64,000 nt of DNA from positions 5,462,512 through 5,526,511 of the forward strand of contig JASSKH010000009.1 of assembly GCA_031763025.1 (NCBI GenBank). The letters are read 5' to 3'. The position numbers were made by a program, and so were the translations under genes. The DNA comes from Macrocystis pyrifera (lineage: Eukaryota; Sar; Phaeophyceae; Laminariales; Laminariaceae). Below, piece by piece: positions 10,550-21,845 of this stretch; within the stretch, counting starts at the first letter, position 1, and each line of letters opens with the position of its first letter. Under the pieces are notes generated by a model. It searched no databases, had not been told where the DNA came from, and saw only the letters and a program-made list of their open reading frames with translations.

Positions 10550-12352
10550 TCATCCTCCTCTTCTTGTCCGACTCCTCGTATCGGTAGTCGGGGCGTGAAT
10601 GCGATGAGGGCTGGTGGCAACCGATGTAGGTGCATGGGTTGTCGACTGCCCGGCGGCCTGGAGTTTTGGTGGCGGTAGAAGGCGCCTTGCGTTTTGAGCC
10701 ACTTTTATCGCCCCCGCGACTAAGGGAGCGGTCGCGACGTGGCCCTGCGAGTATTGCGACGCTGATACTTGCTTCTTTATTGCCTCGACTTCGGACACAG
10801 TGTCCGCCAGGGTGGCCTGCAGCTGGGGGGTTTGGTTCCGGCCGCCGTGTACAGCAGAGGTAGTGGACTGGTGTTCAGTCGTGTTGCCGTGTATTGCGTT
10901 TCTTTCATGTTTTTTCGCGCGTGTTCGAGATGCTTGAAGTGATGGTGCCGCGTCTTCGCGTATCATTTCGATGCGAAGGTGGGGGGGCAGACGATTTTCA
11001 AACGATGCAATCATGGATTTGTGCCATGCGTGCTCATATGCTGTCGTGTTCGTCGGGGCGGTGCGTTGAGCTTCAGCGAGCGTGCGCGCGTATGCTTGTG
11101 TTACACGCAGGCTGAATGTGTCAACTGATTCGCCTTCAACCCAGTTTAGTGACGCAATTGTACGCGCTAATAGTGAGATGCGGTTTGCCGGCGAAAAACG
11201 GTTGGTGAATGCCGTCACCCATTCGTTCCAAGTAATAGGAGATCGAATTTTTGTGTCGGCGTTTTGTGACCTGAGGGTTGCAAGTTGTCCCTCTGTTCTC
11301 CACTCTAGTGTCTCTGAAAGTAGGTGCTGTAGGCTACTTGCTGCAGTTTTCTTCACCAAGAGAGGTAGGTGTCTGATTGCTCGTCGATCGATCACCTCTT
11401 CCGGTGATCCATCTAGAGAGTGTAAGCGTACTCGGGATCGGAATTCTTGCATAATATCTGGTATGTCTTCGCTTGGACCACCAGTGAGTTGAAGAGAGGC
11501 TGGCACATCAGATGCTTTCATCGAAAATTTCGATTCAGTCAGTCGTGGCGCAAACGGGTTACTCGTAGTAAAACCCGGGTTAGTCACGGTGCCTGTGCTA
11601 TTCGTAATAGCGGGGGTCACAGTTGAGCTACTCGAAGTAGCGGGGGTCACAGTTGCGCTATTCGTAATAGCAGGGGTCACAGCTATTGGGCTACTCGTAG
11701 TAGTCTGGGTCGCAGCAATTGGGCTACTCGTAGTAGTTGGGTTGCTTGCGGGCGGAGCTGGGAATGCATTGTTAGCGGTGCTGGGGTTAGTCTCGAGTGA
11801 TTCTGGGGACAGCGGTTCCAAAGTCATGTCTGAGAGCAACGCGCGCGGTTTCACCTGTAGATATTCCGCTGGAATTCCCCCAAATCGTCCCATCGCCAAG
11901 TTGATGACCCATTGCTGGGGTGACGTTCCGGCCATTGCATGCTCCTGGAGGTGCTTCCACACCCATGCTCCTTCTATCCCCGTCGAGCTAGTGCTCGTGC
12001 TTCGCCCAGTGGTCTGGGGTGTCTCGTTGACTTGCCCCTCTTCTTCCTCCTCGTTTCCGAGGTTGTCGTCTTTACCGTTATCCGACGTCGATTCGCCATC
12101 GGGGAGTTGTTCTTCCTCCGGGATCGTGGCGAATCTGTTGGACGACATGGTTTGGTCCGGGCGCGCAGCTGGGGTGCGGGTGGCTGGAGTTCCCCTCCCC
12201 TGCGTCGGACCCGGGGTGCTCGAGGTCCGGGTGGGGGGCGGGGTGCTGGGCGAGGCGAAGCCGGAAGGCGCTCCCTGGTCGGGCGTTACAGTTTTACGGT
12301 CCGCCGAAGCTACCGCTGCGGCGTACGATTTGCTGCATTTTTTCTTTCCCAT
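10550..12352 (-). CDS. gag: gag polyprotein of LTR element
   Basis: 600 residues if started at the ATG at 12352 (MGKKKCSKSY); the frame is open further upstream but that part crosses the PBS and LTR. Residues 30-125 are S/T/P-rich and acidic (EEEEEGQ). Residues 205-260 are degenerate TPAITNS repeats. Residues 374-425 match the retrotransposon gag core (ITWNEWVTAFTNRFSP, ASLNWVEGESVDTFSLRVTQ). No CCHC zinc knuckle is visible before the stop, so either it is lost or nucleic-acid binding is done by the basic C-terminus (RSRTRRGG). Its product would form the virus-like particle. Confidence 0.85.
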   Translation of the reverse strand: MGKKKCSKSYAAAVASADRKTVTPDQGAPSGFASPSTPPPTRTSSTPGPTQGRGTPATRTPAARPDQTMSSNRFATIPEEEQLPDGESTSDNGKDDNLGNEEEEEGQVNETPQTTGRSTSTSSTGIEGAWVWKHLQEHAMAGTSPQQWVINLAMGRFGGIPAEYLQVKPRALLSDMTLEPLSPESLETNPSTANNAFPAPPASNPTTTSSPIAATQTTTSSPIAVTPAITNSATVTPATSSSSTVTPAITNSTGTVTNPGFTTSNPFAPRLTESKFSMKASDVPASLQLTGGPSEDIPDIMQEFRSRVRLHSLDGSPEEVIDRRAIRHLPLLVKKTAASSLQHLLSETLEWRTEGQLATLRSQNADTKIRSPITWNEWVTAFTNRFSPANRISLLARTIASLNWVEGESVDTFSLRVTQAYARTLAEAQRTAPTNTTAYEHAWHKSMIASFENRLPPHLRIEMIREDAAPSLQASRTRAKKHERNAIHGNTTEHQSTTSAVHGGRNQTPQLQATLADTVSEVEAIKKQVSASQYSQGHVATAPLVAGAIKVAQNARRLLPPPKLQAAGQSTTHAPTSVATSPHRIHAPTTDTRSRTRRGG

Positions 12353-12390
12353 TTCCCTTTCTTTGTTTTTATTTGTTTTATCAGAGTTCA

Positions 12391-12406
12391 GTACTCGTCG
12401 ACGCCA
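12391..12406 (-). promoter_or_regulatory. primer binding site
   Basis: Minus strand TGGCGTCGACGAGTAC begins one base after the 5' LTR. TGG pairs with the CCA end of a tRNA. The identity of the tRNA was not determined. Confidence 0.6.
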
Positions 12407-12407
12407 A

Positions 12408-12745
12408 TATGGAGGGTGGCTCCATTGCCGGTGTCGGCCTTGTCTTCGTCTTTGACGGGGTTGGCCGAGGCCTTGACGTGCACGTTCTCTTTCGTGATAT
12501 GTGGCAAGGAGGTGCCTCCACAAGCCTCCCTCGCGTCTCGCAAGGAGAGAACTTATAGAAATTGTGAGAGTGCGGGTCGGACCCTTTTCTCCCTGGCGCG
12601 TTCGGACTCGATGGCCCGAACGTCAACCATTATGAAGGTCCATCAAGTGATGGCGGATCTCATAGACCGGACGTTGGTTAACGTATCTTCATGGTTGGCA
12701 TTTGTGATCGGAGATTGACGGTATCTACATACCCTGTCCTCCACA
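12408..12745 (-). repeat. 5' LTR
   Basis: 338 bp, near-identical to 5665-6011, with the same terminal bases. It is followed on the plus strand by the GGAA target duplication. Confidence 0.9.
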
Positions 12746-13102
12746 GGAACATCAAGACAATAATCAAGTCGGGATCGGTGATTCTGTGCCATGTTCTATG
12801 TACCATAATTGGTTAGTCTCAGAACATATAGGGTGAACCTCTATCTTAGAACGCCTCAAACGTGCAACTCTTGCATAGCGGGATGAGTCCATGGCACACG
12901 CCCGGCCCAAACATTTCTCACAGACAAAACCCCTCCACCAGGGGAGCTGTATACCCATTATCGTTTGATCCCATGCATCTTTTTACCATAGTTGTGTGTT
13001 ACATGCACGTATCGTACAGTAGTGGCTCATGGCATGGTGTAAGTACCGCGCCTTTACTGGCGAGTTTCCCTCAAGATGGCTTGCTTGGGGTGAGGTCTAG
13101 AC

Positions 13103-13576
13103 ATGGAGCTCCTCGAAAGTGAGGATGCTCAGAAAATATCCGTTCTACGCTCCGCCGTTCAACGTGTAGCCCGCATCTTGCATCTTGAAACGTCAAGTAT
13201 GTTCCGCCTATCCGTTTTGCCCAGGTGCATCCTCCTCGTGGGTACAACAGCGCGGACAAGTTTTTTGATGGACCTCATCCCGTACGGTGGCCACAAGGAC
13301 GCGATCAGGGCGTGGGGGCACGTTCACATCGTTGTCCTCCCGTACCTGATGTTTGCCTTGATCGTCCTCCTCGTGGTTTCGTGCATAACGCTGCAGGCAA
13401 CACTGACCAGTCGCGCGGCCGTCGGGCTTTCGACTGGGTGCTTCGTTGTTGGGCTGGGTGCCATCTTCACGTTTTCTTGGATTCGAGCCGACAGAGTACT
13501 CGATGTGACCTTGACATCGATGGTCAACAAGCAGGCCCACACGACAGGAAAAAACCAACTTCGTAGACGGGTGTGA
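13103..13576 (+). CDS. uncharacterised ORF with two hydrophobic segments
   Basis: 157 codons from ATG to TGA. Residues about 73-100 (HIVVLPYLMFALIVLLVVSC) and 108-127 (AAVGLSTGCFVVGLGAIFTF) could each span a membrane, separated by a short polar turn, and a basic tail follows (KNQLRRRV). The opposite strand is also largely open here, so coding status is uncertain. I do not recognise a family. The start lies in a degraded repeat motif (GGAGCTCCTC), so a true start may be downstream at 13200 or 13270. Confidence 0.3.
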   Translation: MELLESEDAQKISVLRSAVQRVARILHLETSSMFRLSVLPRCILLVGTTARTSFLMDLIPYGGHKDAIRAWGHVHIVVLPYLMFALIVLLVVSCITLQATLTSRAAVGLSTGCFVVGLGAIFTFSWIRADRVLDVTLTSMVNKQAHTTGKNQLRRRV

Positions 13577-14139
13577 TGTACTATAGTGTCAGCCGTCAAA
13601 GTTGTACACTTGTTCGCCGGCTTCCATTCCCCCTACTTGCACCGGCCATTCAAGGCATATCGAAAACCTTTTGAGCATGCCAGCACGTGATTTTGGGTTC
13701 GAACTCAACTCCAGAGTGAGAACCTTCGGCATTTGTGTTTGTGTTGTGTCGTGTCAATTTTCGTGCAGTGTCGTGTCAATTTTCGTGCAAGTTTCTCATC
13801 GACAATGTGTCGTTGAGGGCATTTGCACCGTGAGTGTCAACCCTAAGCGTGTTTTACAGGCGATAGGTGTTCCCTCCTGCTGTGTTCGTGTATCGCCTTG
13901 CTGCTGGTGTTGCGAGGTTTGTCGTCCAACGACGAAAACAACGCCCCAACTGCTACAGTAGTGTTCAAAATAGCCGTCGGTAGCAGTCCCTGGCCTAGAG
14001 CTGGAGTATTTTCAACTACGCGGCAGACCGCTGCAAAAAGCAGAGAGACACAGTGCACGAATGAATTGGAGAATTTGAATTGGTGGTGGTAACCGGTATC
14101 ACTACTGAATTACCGTAAGATAGTCAAGAAGTGGGTGGG
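13577..14139. other. no recognised feature
   Basis: No exon or repeat assigned. A short duplication of GTGTCGTGTCAATTTTCGTG occurs at 13744-13788. Confidence 0.4.
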
Positions 14140-14335
14140 CGGGGCACTCGATATCATGCATAGCCGTAGTTTTATTACCATAGACCCTCTCGCTTCCCTA
14201 CGATGCCGGGACGGAGCACGACGAATTTTCACCGACCAGGCAGACATTGCTCGCATCAAGCGCAAAGCGCCGTGAGATGTTCGGTGAGTCGTATGAAGGG
14301 CGAGAGCTGTATCCTACTGTGAACCGCTTGTGAGG
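14140..14335 (+). repeat. dispersed 190-bp repeat, copy 2
   Basis: Full-length relative to the copy at 55150: ATCATGCATAGCCGTAG, ATAGACCCTC, ATGCCGGGACGGAGCACG, TTTTCACCGACCAGGC, then CGTGAGATGTTCGGTGAGTC and GAGCTGTATCCTAC. Confidence 0.8.
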
Positions 14336-14943
14336 CGGGCCCGCGCATAGATGCCGGCTTCGATTATTTTTAATTTAATTCCCGTTGTGGGCACTTGCAG
14401 AGACAGCAATGAGAGTACTATGTGACTGCCTCTTGAGTGCCGTACCATACATAATACGTGACACGATCATTCCCCTTGTGCGGGGTAAAGGGCCTCCACC
14501 CCCGCACAAATGATCCGACTTGACCGCCAGCCGTGGTGATGGCCGAAACAAAAGAAATAAGGAAAAAAAAAAAAAAAAACTGTACCCTGGTTGTCTGCTG
14601 TAGCTGAAGCAGTGACCGGCATGTCTTACAGTGCCGTTGCCAACCGACGCCAACCCAACCGGGGGTGGCTGCAGTGTTTGGTTCGCGGTCGGAGTAGAAA
14701 CCGCGTGTAAATTTTCATGGTTGTGGCGGGTAGCAAAAGCCGATGCCGGCGTGCACATTCGCCAGTTGGTGTGGGCGTATCTCCTTTCGACGCGTGCTAC
14801 GATAGGGATAGCACGGTTCAGCGAAAAACGTTTCTGGATGACGGGACTCCTTACCCCGAAATTGTCGGAATAGAGCCATTTTTTGTTTTGCGAACATAAA
14901 ACGATGATTTATTTTACACCCAGGACATGGGATGTTTCGGGGT
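14336..14943. other. no recognised feature
   Basis: Contains an A18 run near 14562-14579. Short frames on both strands are unsupported. Confidence 0.4.
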
Positions 14944-15260
14944 TGCTCGCGGGCCATGACCCCGACCCGCGGGTCAGGCCAGGAGGTGCGCAAAATATCA
15001 CACGTCGAATCGGGTCAAGAATTTTTCACATCTCGCCGGTCGGATCAGGTCGGGTCAAGATTTTGCAGAATCTCACGGGTCGGGTCGGGTCGAGTCAAAG
15101 ACTCACGGATCGGGTCGGATCGGGTCAAGAGGTGATGAAAACCTCACGGGTCGGCTCAGGTCATTGCCCGCGAGAAACGGGTCACTAGCGGGTCGGGCCA
15201 ACATGACCCGCGTGTTGTTTTCTGCTGACCCGCGGGTTGAACCCGCGGGTCCGGACCGGG
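14944..15260. repeat. GGGTCGGGTC minisatellite array, left block
   Basis: Degenerate units of about 36-40 bp, each with one or more GGGTCGGGTC/GGATC motifs followed by AAGA and a CTCACGGGTC restart. It begins and ends with the palindrome GACCCGCGGGTC. Confidence 0.85.
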
Positions 15261-15464
15261 GATCCGACACTTCAAAAACATCCTGCCTTACTCCCCGAAG
15301 GCTTCCCTCGTACTAACACTGAATAATACTGCTTTGGGATCACACCACTAAAGTCAAACACCGCCACATTGTATATTCGCATGTCACCATCTATCCATGC
15401 CCACAACATCCAGGCCACATATTACTATGGGGTACTAAAATGAAGGTTTCTTCCGTTTTCGAAG

Positions 15465-15785
15465 CATCGACCCACGGGCTGGAATCGCGGGTCGAACCCG
15501 CTGGTCGAGAGAAAATGTCTCCCGGGTTTAGGTGACCCGACACGCGACAGACCCGCATCTCGCGGGTCAATAGAAATCTAGAGGGTCGCGTCGGGTCGGG
15601 TCAGGAGGTGTTCCGAATCTCACGGGTCAGTTCGGGTCGGATCAAGAGGCTTTCGAATCTCGCGGCTCGAGTCGGATCGGCTCAGGACGTTGTCGAATTT
15701 CACGGGTCGGGTCGGATCGCGTCAGGAAGCTTCCAGAACCTCGCGGGTCACTGACCCGACCCGACCCGATCCGACCTGATCCGTT
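15465..15785. repeat. GGGTCGGGTC minisatellite array, right block
   Basis: Same unit as the left block and same orientation, but it closes with the inverse motif (GACCCGACCCGACCCGATCC), so the end could fold back on the array. About 200 bp of unrelated sequence separates the two blocks. Confidence 0.85.
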
Positions 15786-18335
15786 ATGTTCCATTTTTAT
15801 TTCCTAAAGCAGTTTGGACATACCAATGGTGCTACCAGTTAGTATAGACCTCCTCACGTCTGGAACCTCGGAAACAAATGGTGAACCGCTGCCTTAGCAC
15901 GTGTCGAGTGAGCGGGACCCTCCCCATTCGACATACATGGACAAGCTATTAAGCTGGGTGAGAAGGCTATGTTTTCAAGAATATTGTTATGGGCGCAGTC
16001 AAACACCTGCCGCGCAAGGTGCAACTTTTTTCTACACTTTGCGGACAGACTCCCGCGTCCCTTTTACGTCCCGGAGGATCGCCGAGCAGAGAAGGTCTCC
16101 CGGTTGTATCTGGTATTTATTACGTTTTCGTGGGATATGCGGGGTCTGTGATTTTCCCAAGATATGATGAGATCTGCTGTGTTTTCGCCCGCCTTTCACT
16201 GGGATGTTGAAAGAGGGGCTCGTGGAGATATAAATCCTTTGTCTTGAGACTTTCAGAGCCACTCGGACGAGTGACCGACCCTACTATTGGCCAGTCTTAA
16301 GGGTGCGTTATGCCTTTCTGGCGTCGTGATACGCACCGCCATGGGTTTTACCCCTCTTGAGGGTTCCAAGGGAGAGTGGACGATAAATAAAGTGACAATC
16401 GCAGCAAACATCCAATTCGTGATTGGGGGGGATGTGGTCCAGATTGGTGTTCGAGTAACAATCCAAAGGAGGTCAGTCGGCACGAGCGACAACATGATCT
16501 TACCCCGGTGCGCTGCTGGACCCTCACGGTGCTCATAGACGGTTGATAAACACTCAAAAGATTTTTTTTCTGTTGTTGCTTTCGGTTGCGCTATCTTTCG
16601 CCTAAAAGCTGCGCCAACAAAAAAAAAAATCAAGAGTCCCCCCGAGATTGAGTGAGGTTGCACAACAACGCCACTCGCCTGAGTGACGGCCTAGACGCGG
16701 GCAACACAAACGGCGGCAGCCCCCCCCCCCCCTAAAACTTGACGAGGGTCTTGCAAAGGCTTCACGAGGCTCTCATGAATACGTTTTTCATCTCAGCGTG
16801 CGCCTGTCATGGCCCTTCGATGGTTTCTTGGATCTTCCAAGGGCCTTCATCCATGGTACTACGCTTCCAGCATGGTTCTTTTCGTGGTGTCGCCTGGACT
16901 AGCTCGTGATGGGTCGGGGTCAGCGGTGTGAACCTAGCGATATTGACGTTCCTCGGAGAAGTGAGCTCTGCAGAGCGCTGCCACGGTAGGGGTGGTGCCG
17001 TGTAGGGGTGGTGGCTTACTTCCTGAGCTCTTTGCAGGGGTGGCGCCTTATTATTTTCCCAGCTCTCCTCACGTAAGGAGCTCAACATCTCACCCGAGAC
17101 ATGGTTTAGAAGAAGATTGTACACGCAACACGGCCAACGATTCTATGCGCTGATCCTGAACGAGAACACTGCAGTAGTAAAACCGTGGCTTTGACCGGTA
17201 TGCTATTAATGGTGGTTGCTCACTTAAGGGGCTGAACCGGCCAGAAAATATTGAGCAAAAAAACGCAACCATTCATACGGCGGGGTGAGTCTACGCATGC
17301 CTGGCCCAAGAGCTGACTTTTCGAAAAAAAAAAAACGAAGACGTTCGCTCAAATCGATGAAGTATTCCGTGAAATTGCTCTAGATTTATATCGAATACGA
17401 ACGTGTACTGCCAGAAACAAAATGAGGGGGGCTCCAACGATCTTGGGCGTTTTTCTTAATTGAGGACCCCTGTCGAATTTCGGCATCTTTTTGGCCAACA
17501 AGCTGCTACCCCTTTCCCAGGGTGTTCTATTTTTGTCACTGTCACCGGGACTGGGAAATTTTCCCTCCTCAGTAACCGAAAAAAAAAAAAAAACTAAAAA
17601 GACGCACGCGCAACCAAAACAAATCTCGCACGTTGGACAGTGCACGATCTACTTACTGTGTGCGGATAATATACTGTATCACGTAGCGATCCTGGGTTTT
17701 CCGTCATACTATAGAGGTATATCTCACTCCGGAAAAAAAAAGAATGAGCGCAAAACGAGCCGTGTCCTACAGATCTCAGAGTTAAAACAAAAGTAAGTAG
17801 TTTTGCGTAAATTGTATGAACCAGGGGTGCTGTCTGCTGTCTGATCTGTCGGGTGTGCGAATCACTGGTGACACTGGTAACATTAGTATCATTACTGGTA
17901 ACATTAGTAACATTACTGGTAACACGGGTAGAACAGCTCACCAATGACGGCATCCACAATAAATTGTGTGGCATGCAGCGTACGAATGGGAATGCTTATG
18001 GGTAATCAACGTTGAAGCTGATGCTGCGCATTGTCGGACGGCAAACCCCGCAACACTATGAACAAGAATGACAACAAATCATGGAACTAATTTCTTGATT
18101 AGTCTCTCCCTCAAGAGTCTACCGCACCGGCGACAGTGTTGCATAGAGTATGGAGCCACTCCCACCACGAAGCACCCGCAACGAACTACCGCCAATATCA
18201 GGCACACCTTGAAGCGGGAGTGAGATGAATCTCTCCTCCTGAGCACAAAGATTAAGCGCGCGACACATTGCCTTGTGCACTCGCGCTCTCACTAGGTATG
18301 TACGGGCTACCTTCCGCCCTTAACTTGAGTGAACT

Positions 18336-18336
<1 letters not shown>

Positions 18337-18367
<31 letters not shown>
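18337..18367. repeat. poly-C tract (about 31 nt)
   Basis: Uninterrupted run of C. The poly-proline frames over it are artefacts. Confidence 0.95.
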
Positions 18368-19044
18368 ACCCTGCACACCATTTGCAAACGCAACCTATAT
18401 GCGTGGACTTCCATTCTGTCCCCTGTCATACGGGTTACGGGCCACTCCAAGGACGCCAACAAAGCGGCGTCCACTTCAAGTCCCATTGACACCATGTCCG
18501 TGAACCCACAATGCGGACTGCCCTGATTATTACATCATGGCCCGCACGAATCACCTGTATTGACACTAAGCACGCGGTACGCGTACCAACAACAGACGAC
18601 CAGATCATTTAAACTCGTACGAAATCGCATTGCCGAAATCTTGAAACGCGGACAAAACGCCTACGTTGTCACTTGAAGCACTCTACAGCAGTACGTACTA
18701 TTCATAGAATGTGAAATGTGAATGTCTGGATTGGAGCTCAACGCTACGAAACCTTGAGAGGTTGCACAAATACGACGACCTCTCCGGTGCCGTTGTTCGC
18801 TCCTGTGAGCCTGCTCGCCTTCCCGCGGGAGAATTCGGTGGTCGATCGTACCACTAGTACATGTAGCGTTGAACGAACCCCGTTTGAGTCCCTTCGGCAT
18901 CATCATCCCTGGATAAGTTGTTCGCTTGTGTATCTTCTGACAGAATGTTCATCGTGCCACAGTAAAGGCACCACCTGTGCTGAGGCTTGGCACTCTAACA
19001 CACAGAACCACCAACCATTTACGTCAAGGCTGGCGTAATTCGAG

Positions 19045-19045
<1 letters not shown>

Positions 19046-19090
<45 letters not shown>
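19046..19090. repeat. poly-G tract (45 nt)
   Basis: Uninterrupted run of 45 G, about 320 bp beyond the terminal D exon at 19410. Confidence 0.95.
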
Positions 19091-19091
<1 letters not shown>

Positions 19092-19409
19092 GACCCGAGG
19101 TTCTCAAACCCCGCGCGATCCGACAGACGGACGTCACCAAACCCCATTGCGCGCAAAAAGTATTACGTCGAAGTGCAACTCGAACAGCTACGAGAGATTC
19201 GAAACACGCTTTGGAGAAAGGCCTTACTACGGAGTCTGGTGATTGATCACGACGTTCGCCGCAGTGATTATCTGTCAATACCTAAAGTACCACGTTCGCC
19301 GCGGTGAACATCTGTCAATACCTAAAGTACCTCAAGCAAGCACGTCGACCATGAATATTCAAGCATGCACATAGGAGAGAGCACGCAGACGTAAGCGCAG
19401 CAACAAAGC

Positions 19410-19547
19410 TCAGACGATGACGAGCGCCACTACAGCCCGGTGCCCCTGGACGAAGCAGCCCAGCGTCAAGGGCGCGTGTCGCTCTAGCTCGTCGAAGCTC
19501 GAAACATTCTGGCCCGCGGTGTAGCGCCTTGCCTGGATGCAGGTGTC
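19410..19547 (-). CDS. family exon D, copy 5 (terminal exon)
   Basis: On the minus strand acceptor GCGCAG precedes GACACCTGCATCCAGGC, phase 0. It encodes TCIQARRYTAGQNVSSFDEL, then ERHAPLTLGCFVQGHRA, and stops at TGA after 45 residues. The same module occurs at 22949-23176, 26891-27268, 29867-30383 and 58809-58994 (pattern LYTA...ITSFDDL.RHAP.PL..FV.GY.AA). Upstream exons A2, B2 and C2 splice to it in compatible phase, so it is the last exon of that minus-strand chain. Function unknown; no recognised domain. Confidence 0.6.
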   Translation of the reverse strand, partial: DTCIQARRYTAGQNVSSFDELERHAPLTLGCFVQGHRAVVALVIV

Positions 19548-19844
19548 CTGCGCACATGATACCATACGATACGGTCGTGCGGCACAGGGCCATGGGCAGA
19601 GCGCAGAGAACACAAGTTCAGGAATCAACCATAAGCAGCGCCTAAAGAACGCCAGCCTCGGGGAAGGAGCCAACCACAGTACGCTGGGTACGAGAACACA
19701 AGGTCACGAACCAACCATGTAGGCAGCGCACGCCGAGACCACGAGGTTCACCACGGGTTCGAATCTTGGCTGAAAATGAACATTTTGCTACGAACGAAGA
19801 CATGCTCTGACATTGACCTTAGTAAGTATGTCCTCCTGGCTCAC

Positions 19845-20016
19845 CGCGTTGACGTCCTTGCAAAGCTTGCAGTCCGCCTCGACAATCCGTAGCAGGCAGT
19901 GTACAACCCACAGCCACACAGCGTGGCCGCTGCTGCCCGCTTCTAGTGTGTGCTGGATGATGTCGCAAACGACTTGACCGGGCAGCCCCTGGCGTGTGCA
20001 CAGAGCGTAAACCGCA
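19845..20016 (-). CDS. family exon A, copy 2
   Basis: 172 nt, entering in phase 2 and leaving in phase 0 (acceptor GTTGTCAG, donor GTGAGC). It encodes AVYALCTRQGLPGQVV, IIQHTLEAGSSGHAVWLWVV and HCLLRIVEADCKLCKDVN. The plus-strand copy at 53205-53376 has the same length and phase, and the copy at 24630-24804 is one codon longer. The conserved core LCTR.GLPG.VV...I..TLEA...G.AV.LWVVH.LL is probably helical. Not a family I recognise. A C-rich tract (20059-20083, seen as G on the plus strand) lies in the intron upstream of the acceptor. Confidence 0.7.
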
Positions 20017-21063
20017 CTGACAACGGGCGACGGATGCCCTAAACGTTTCGGAAGGAGGGGTTGGGAGGGGGGGGGGGGGGGGATTGAGCGTTGGTCTCGA
20101 GTCACTGTCTGGAGCTGTACTTGTCATCGTGCATGCACGGCCGTAGTCGTATGACCATAGACCCTCGTGAAAATTCGGAAGCGTATCTGTACATCTCGGT
20201 CGGCTGCCGTATCAGATAAAGTTGGAGAAGGGATGGATGCGTGCGATCGGCAGGGGGGGCATCTATCAATAGTAGTTTCTTCATGTTACTCTTCTCGTCT
20301 AAAGGAGCTACATATCCTTAATAAGCCACCTGACCTGACCTCGAAAAAAAAAAAAAGAACGTGACCTCCAGTTCGGGGGTTTGGATGTACATCAGGTGCT
20401 GTGGACGATTCGTTTCCTCGGGAACGGGCATCGCAAACACCCGACGATCGATCGATGCCACTGTACAGGTGCTGCCGCACAATAGTAAAAGACACATAGA
20501 AAATACAGTAGCGTAAACGACGTTAAAAAAAACCAAAATTTTCCGCAGTGACATTGGGTGAATCATCAGGCGATGCCGCACGGTATGAGGGAAGACATGA
20601 GAGGCGTTGTCGGTCACTCACATGTGAAGAGCTCTATGTTAATACTGCTGTATATGGACAAATCACGCAAAACACACAACTTTGAGGATGACTGGACGCG
20701 TCGCACGACGACGAACAACCTTGATTAGTTTTTTTTTAATCACATGTGAATCGCTGCCGTACAGTATAAGAGCACCTCAAGCACAGCAGTACAGTTATAG
20801 GACATAAGGAAAGGATCGAAAGGCACTGGATGCATAGCTCCCATACAAAATCCCATCTGGTTCTAAGGTAATCATGAATAAATACTGGTATAGCAAAAGA
20901 AGTGTGTAACTGAAAGACGGCACTGCTGTACGGATGCTTCAACGAGAAATATTTTCTTGTAATGGGCTCAATCAAGCATGGTTCCCCCCTTTGGCCGACG
21001 CCGGAACCAGTAGAACCACGAGCGCGTCCTGTGTAGGTAGCTCAAGCAGCCTCGTTAACTCAC
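20017..21063. other. intron between family exons B2 and A2
   Basis: Contains a G run at 20069-20082, the short copy of the 190-bp repeat at 20131-20166 and an A13 run near 20344. No further exon seen. Confidence 0.5.
20131..20166 (+). repeat. dispersed 190-bp repeat, copy 3 (fragment)
   Basis: Only the first third remains: GCATGCACGGCCGTAG, TCGTATGACC, ATAGACCCTCG. Confidence 0.65.
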
Positions 21064-21209
21064 GTCATGAATACCGAGGCGTACAGGGCGATGAGGGCGT
21101 CGTCTCCCATGGGCTCACTGAGCATCAAAGGCGCGTTCACCCCTGAGCGTAACCAGGCGTGCACGGATGGAGAGCGCGTTTTCAGTACCTTCCACGAGTG
21201 TCTCATGCC
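21064..21209 (-). CDS. family exon B, copy 2
   Basis: 146 nt, phase 0 in and phase 2 out, acceptor CCTCCAG and donor GTGAGT. It encodes GMRHSWKVLKTRSPSVHAWL, then RSGVNAPLMLSEPMGDDAL and IALYASVFMT. The copy at 25285-25430 has exactly the same length and phase; the plus-strand copy at 52338-52441 lacks the central ~14 residues but keeps the phase. The intron ahead is a long pyrimidine tract on this strand (21215-21480). No known domain recognised. Confidence 0.72.
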
Positions 21210-21214
21210 CTGGA

Positions 21215-21480
21215 GGAACGAAAGCGAAAACGATAACGTGGATGAAACAGAAAGCGAAAACGAATGCGAGCACGGAGACGAAGAAGGTTCAACGATAAAT
21301 TTGAAGCAACTAAACAAATATCAGAAAAACAAACAAAAAACGAACAAAACAAAACAAACTAAAAACAAAAAACAATAGAATAAAACGAAAGCGAAAACGG
21401 AAACGAAAGCAAAAAAGACAACGAAAACGAAGACAGAAAACACAAAACAGAAAACAGAAAACAGAAAACAGAAAACCCAA
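21215..21480. repeat. purine-rich degenerate repeat (GAAAACG/ACAGAAA)
   Basis: Units such as GAAAGCGAAAACG, AACAAAACAAAC and ACAGAAAACAGAAAAC. On the minus strand this is a long polypyrimidine tract directly upstream of the exon B2 acceptor. Confidence 0.85.
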
Positions 21481-21845
21481 ACCAAAACGCGTGTTTACAA
21501 GCGAAGCAGCTGCGGCACCTCTTGGACCCTAAACACAACCGTCGTTGTGGGGGGGGGGGCAACAAAGTATATATAATCTCGACATTCCACTGGCTGGGCT
21601 TCCACCCCAACCAAATCAATTGGCAGCCCCGTGCAACTGTATTTGTCGAATTTGGGAAGGTATAGCCATGTATTATGGTTCTTCTATATTTCAGTAGCAC
21701 ACACCCCTCTGCTTCATGCCCGGCCGTTCCTGTGCTCAACGTTTCCCTCACCACCTTTTGTGTCTAATTCAGCTACCAAACAAGAACATACTGCTGCATG
21801 GGCGGCAAAACCGTAGGCTGGAACGGGGGTGCCGCTTGCCCTCAC

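Larger units (their letters stand above)
5665..12745 (-). mobile_element. Ty3/gypsy (chromovirus-like) LTR retrotransposon, defective
   Basis: A complete-ended element on the minus strand: 5' LTR at 12408-12745, PBS at 12391-12406, gag, protease, a missing RT/RNase H region, integrase C-terminus with chromodomain, PPT at 6013-6025 and 3' LTR at 5665-6011. A 4-bp duplication GGAA flanks it (5661-5664 and 12746-12749). By eye the LTRs differ by about seven substitutions, a 10-nt and a 1-nt indel, so the insertion is fairly recent. Where reverse transcriptase should lie there is a LINE-type RT fragment, and integrase holds a MITE. It cannot be autonomous. Integrase with a chromodomain is the hallmark of Ty3/gypsy chromoviruses. 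Confidence 0.9.
15790..19409. other. long stretch without a recognised gene
   Basis: Features seen: overlapping open frames on both strands at 16253-16663 (136 codons minus, 83 plus) with no motif; repeated GGGGTGGTG units near 16995-17045 that recur inverted as CACCACCCCTAC near 29700-29755; T10/A10 runs near 16560, 16620 and 17580; an ACTGGTAACATTAGTA tandem at 17865-17935; C31 at 18337-18367; G45 at 19046-19090. None is a convincing gene. Confidence 0.4.

Noticed and set aside
11589-12718. Plus-strand ORFs of 288 and 259 codons
   Set aside because: Antisense to gag; the minus strand has the gag core motif.
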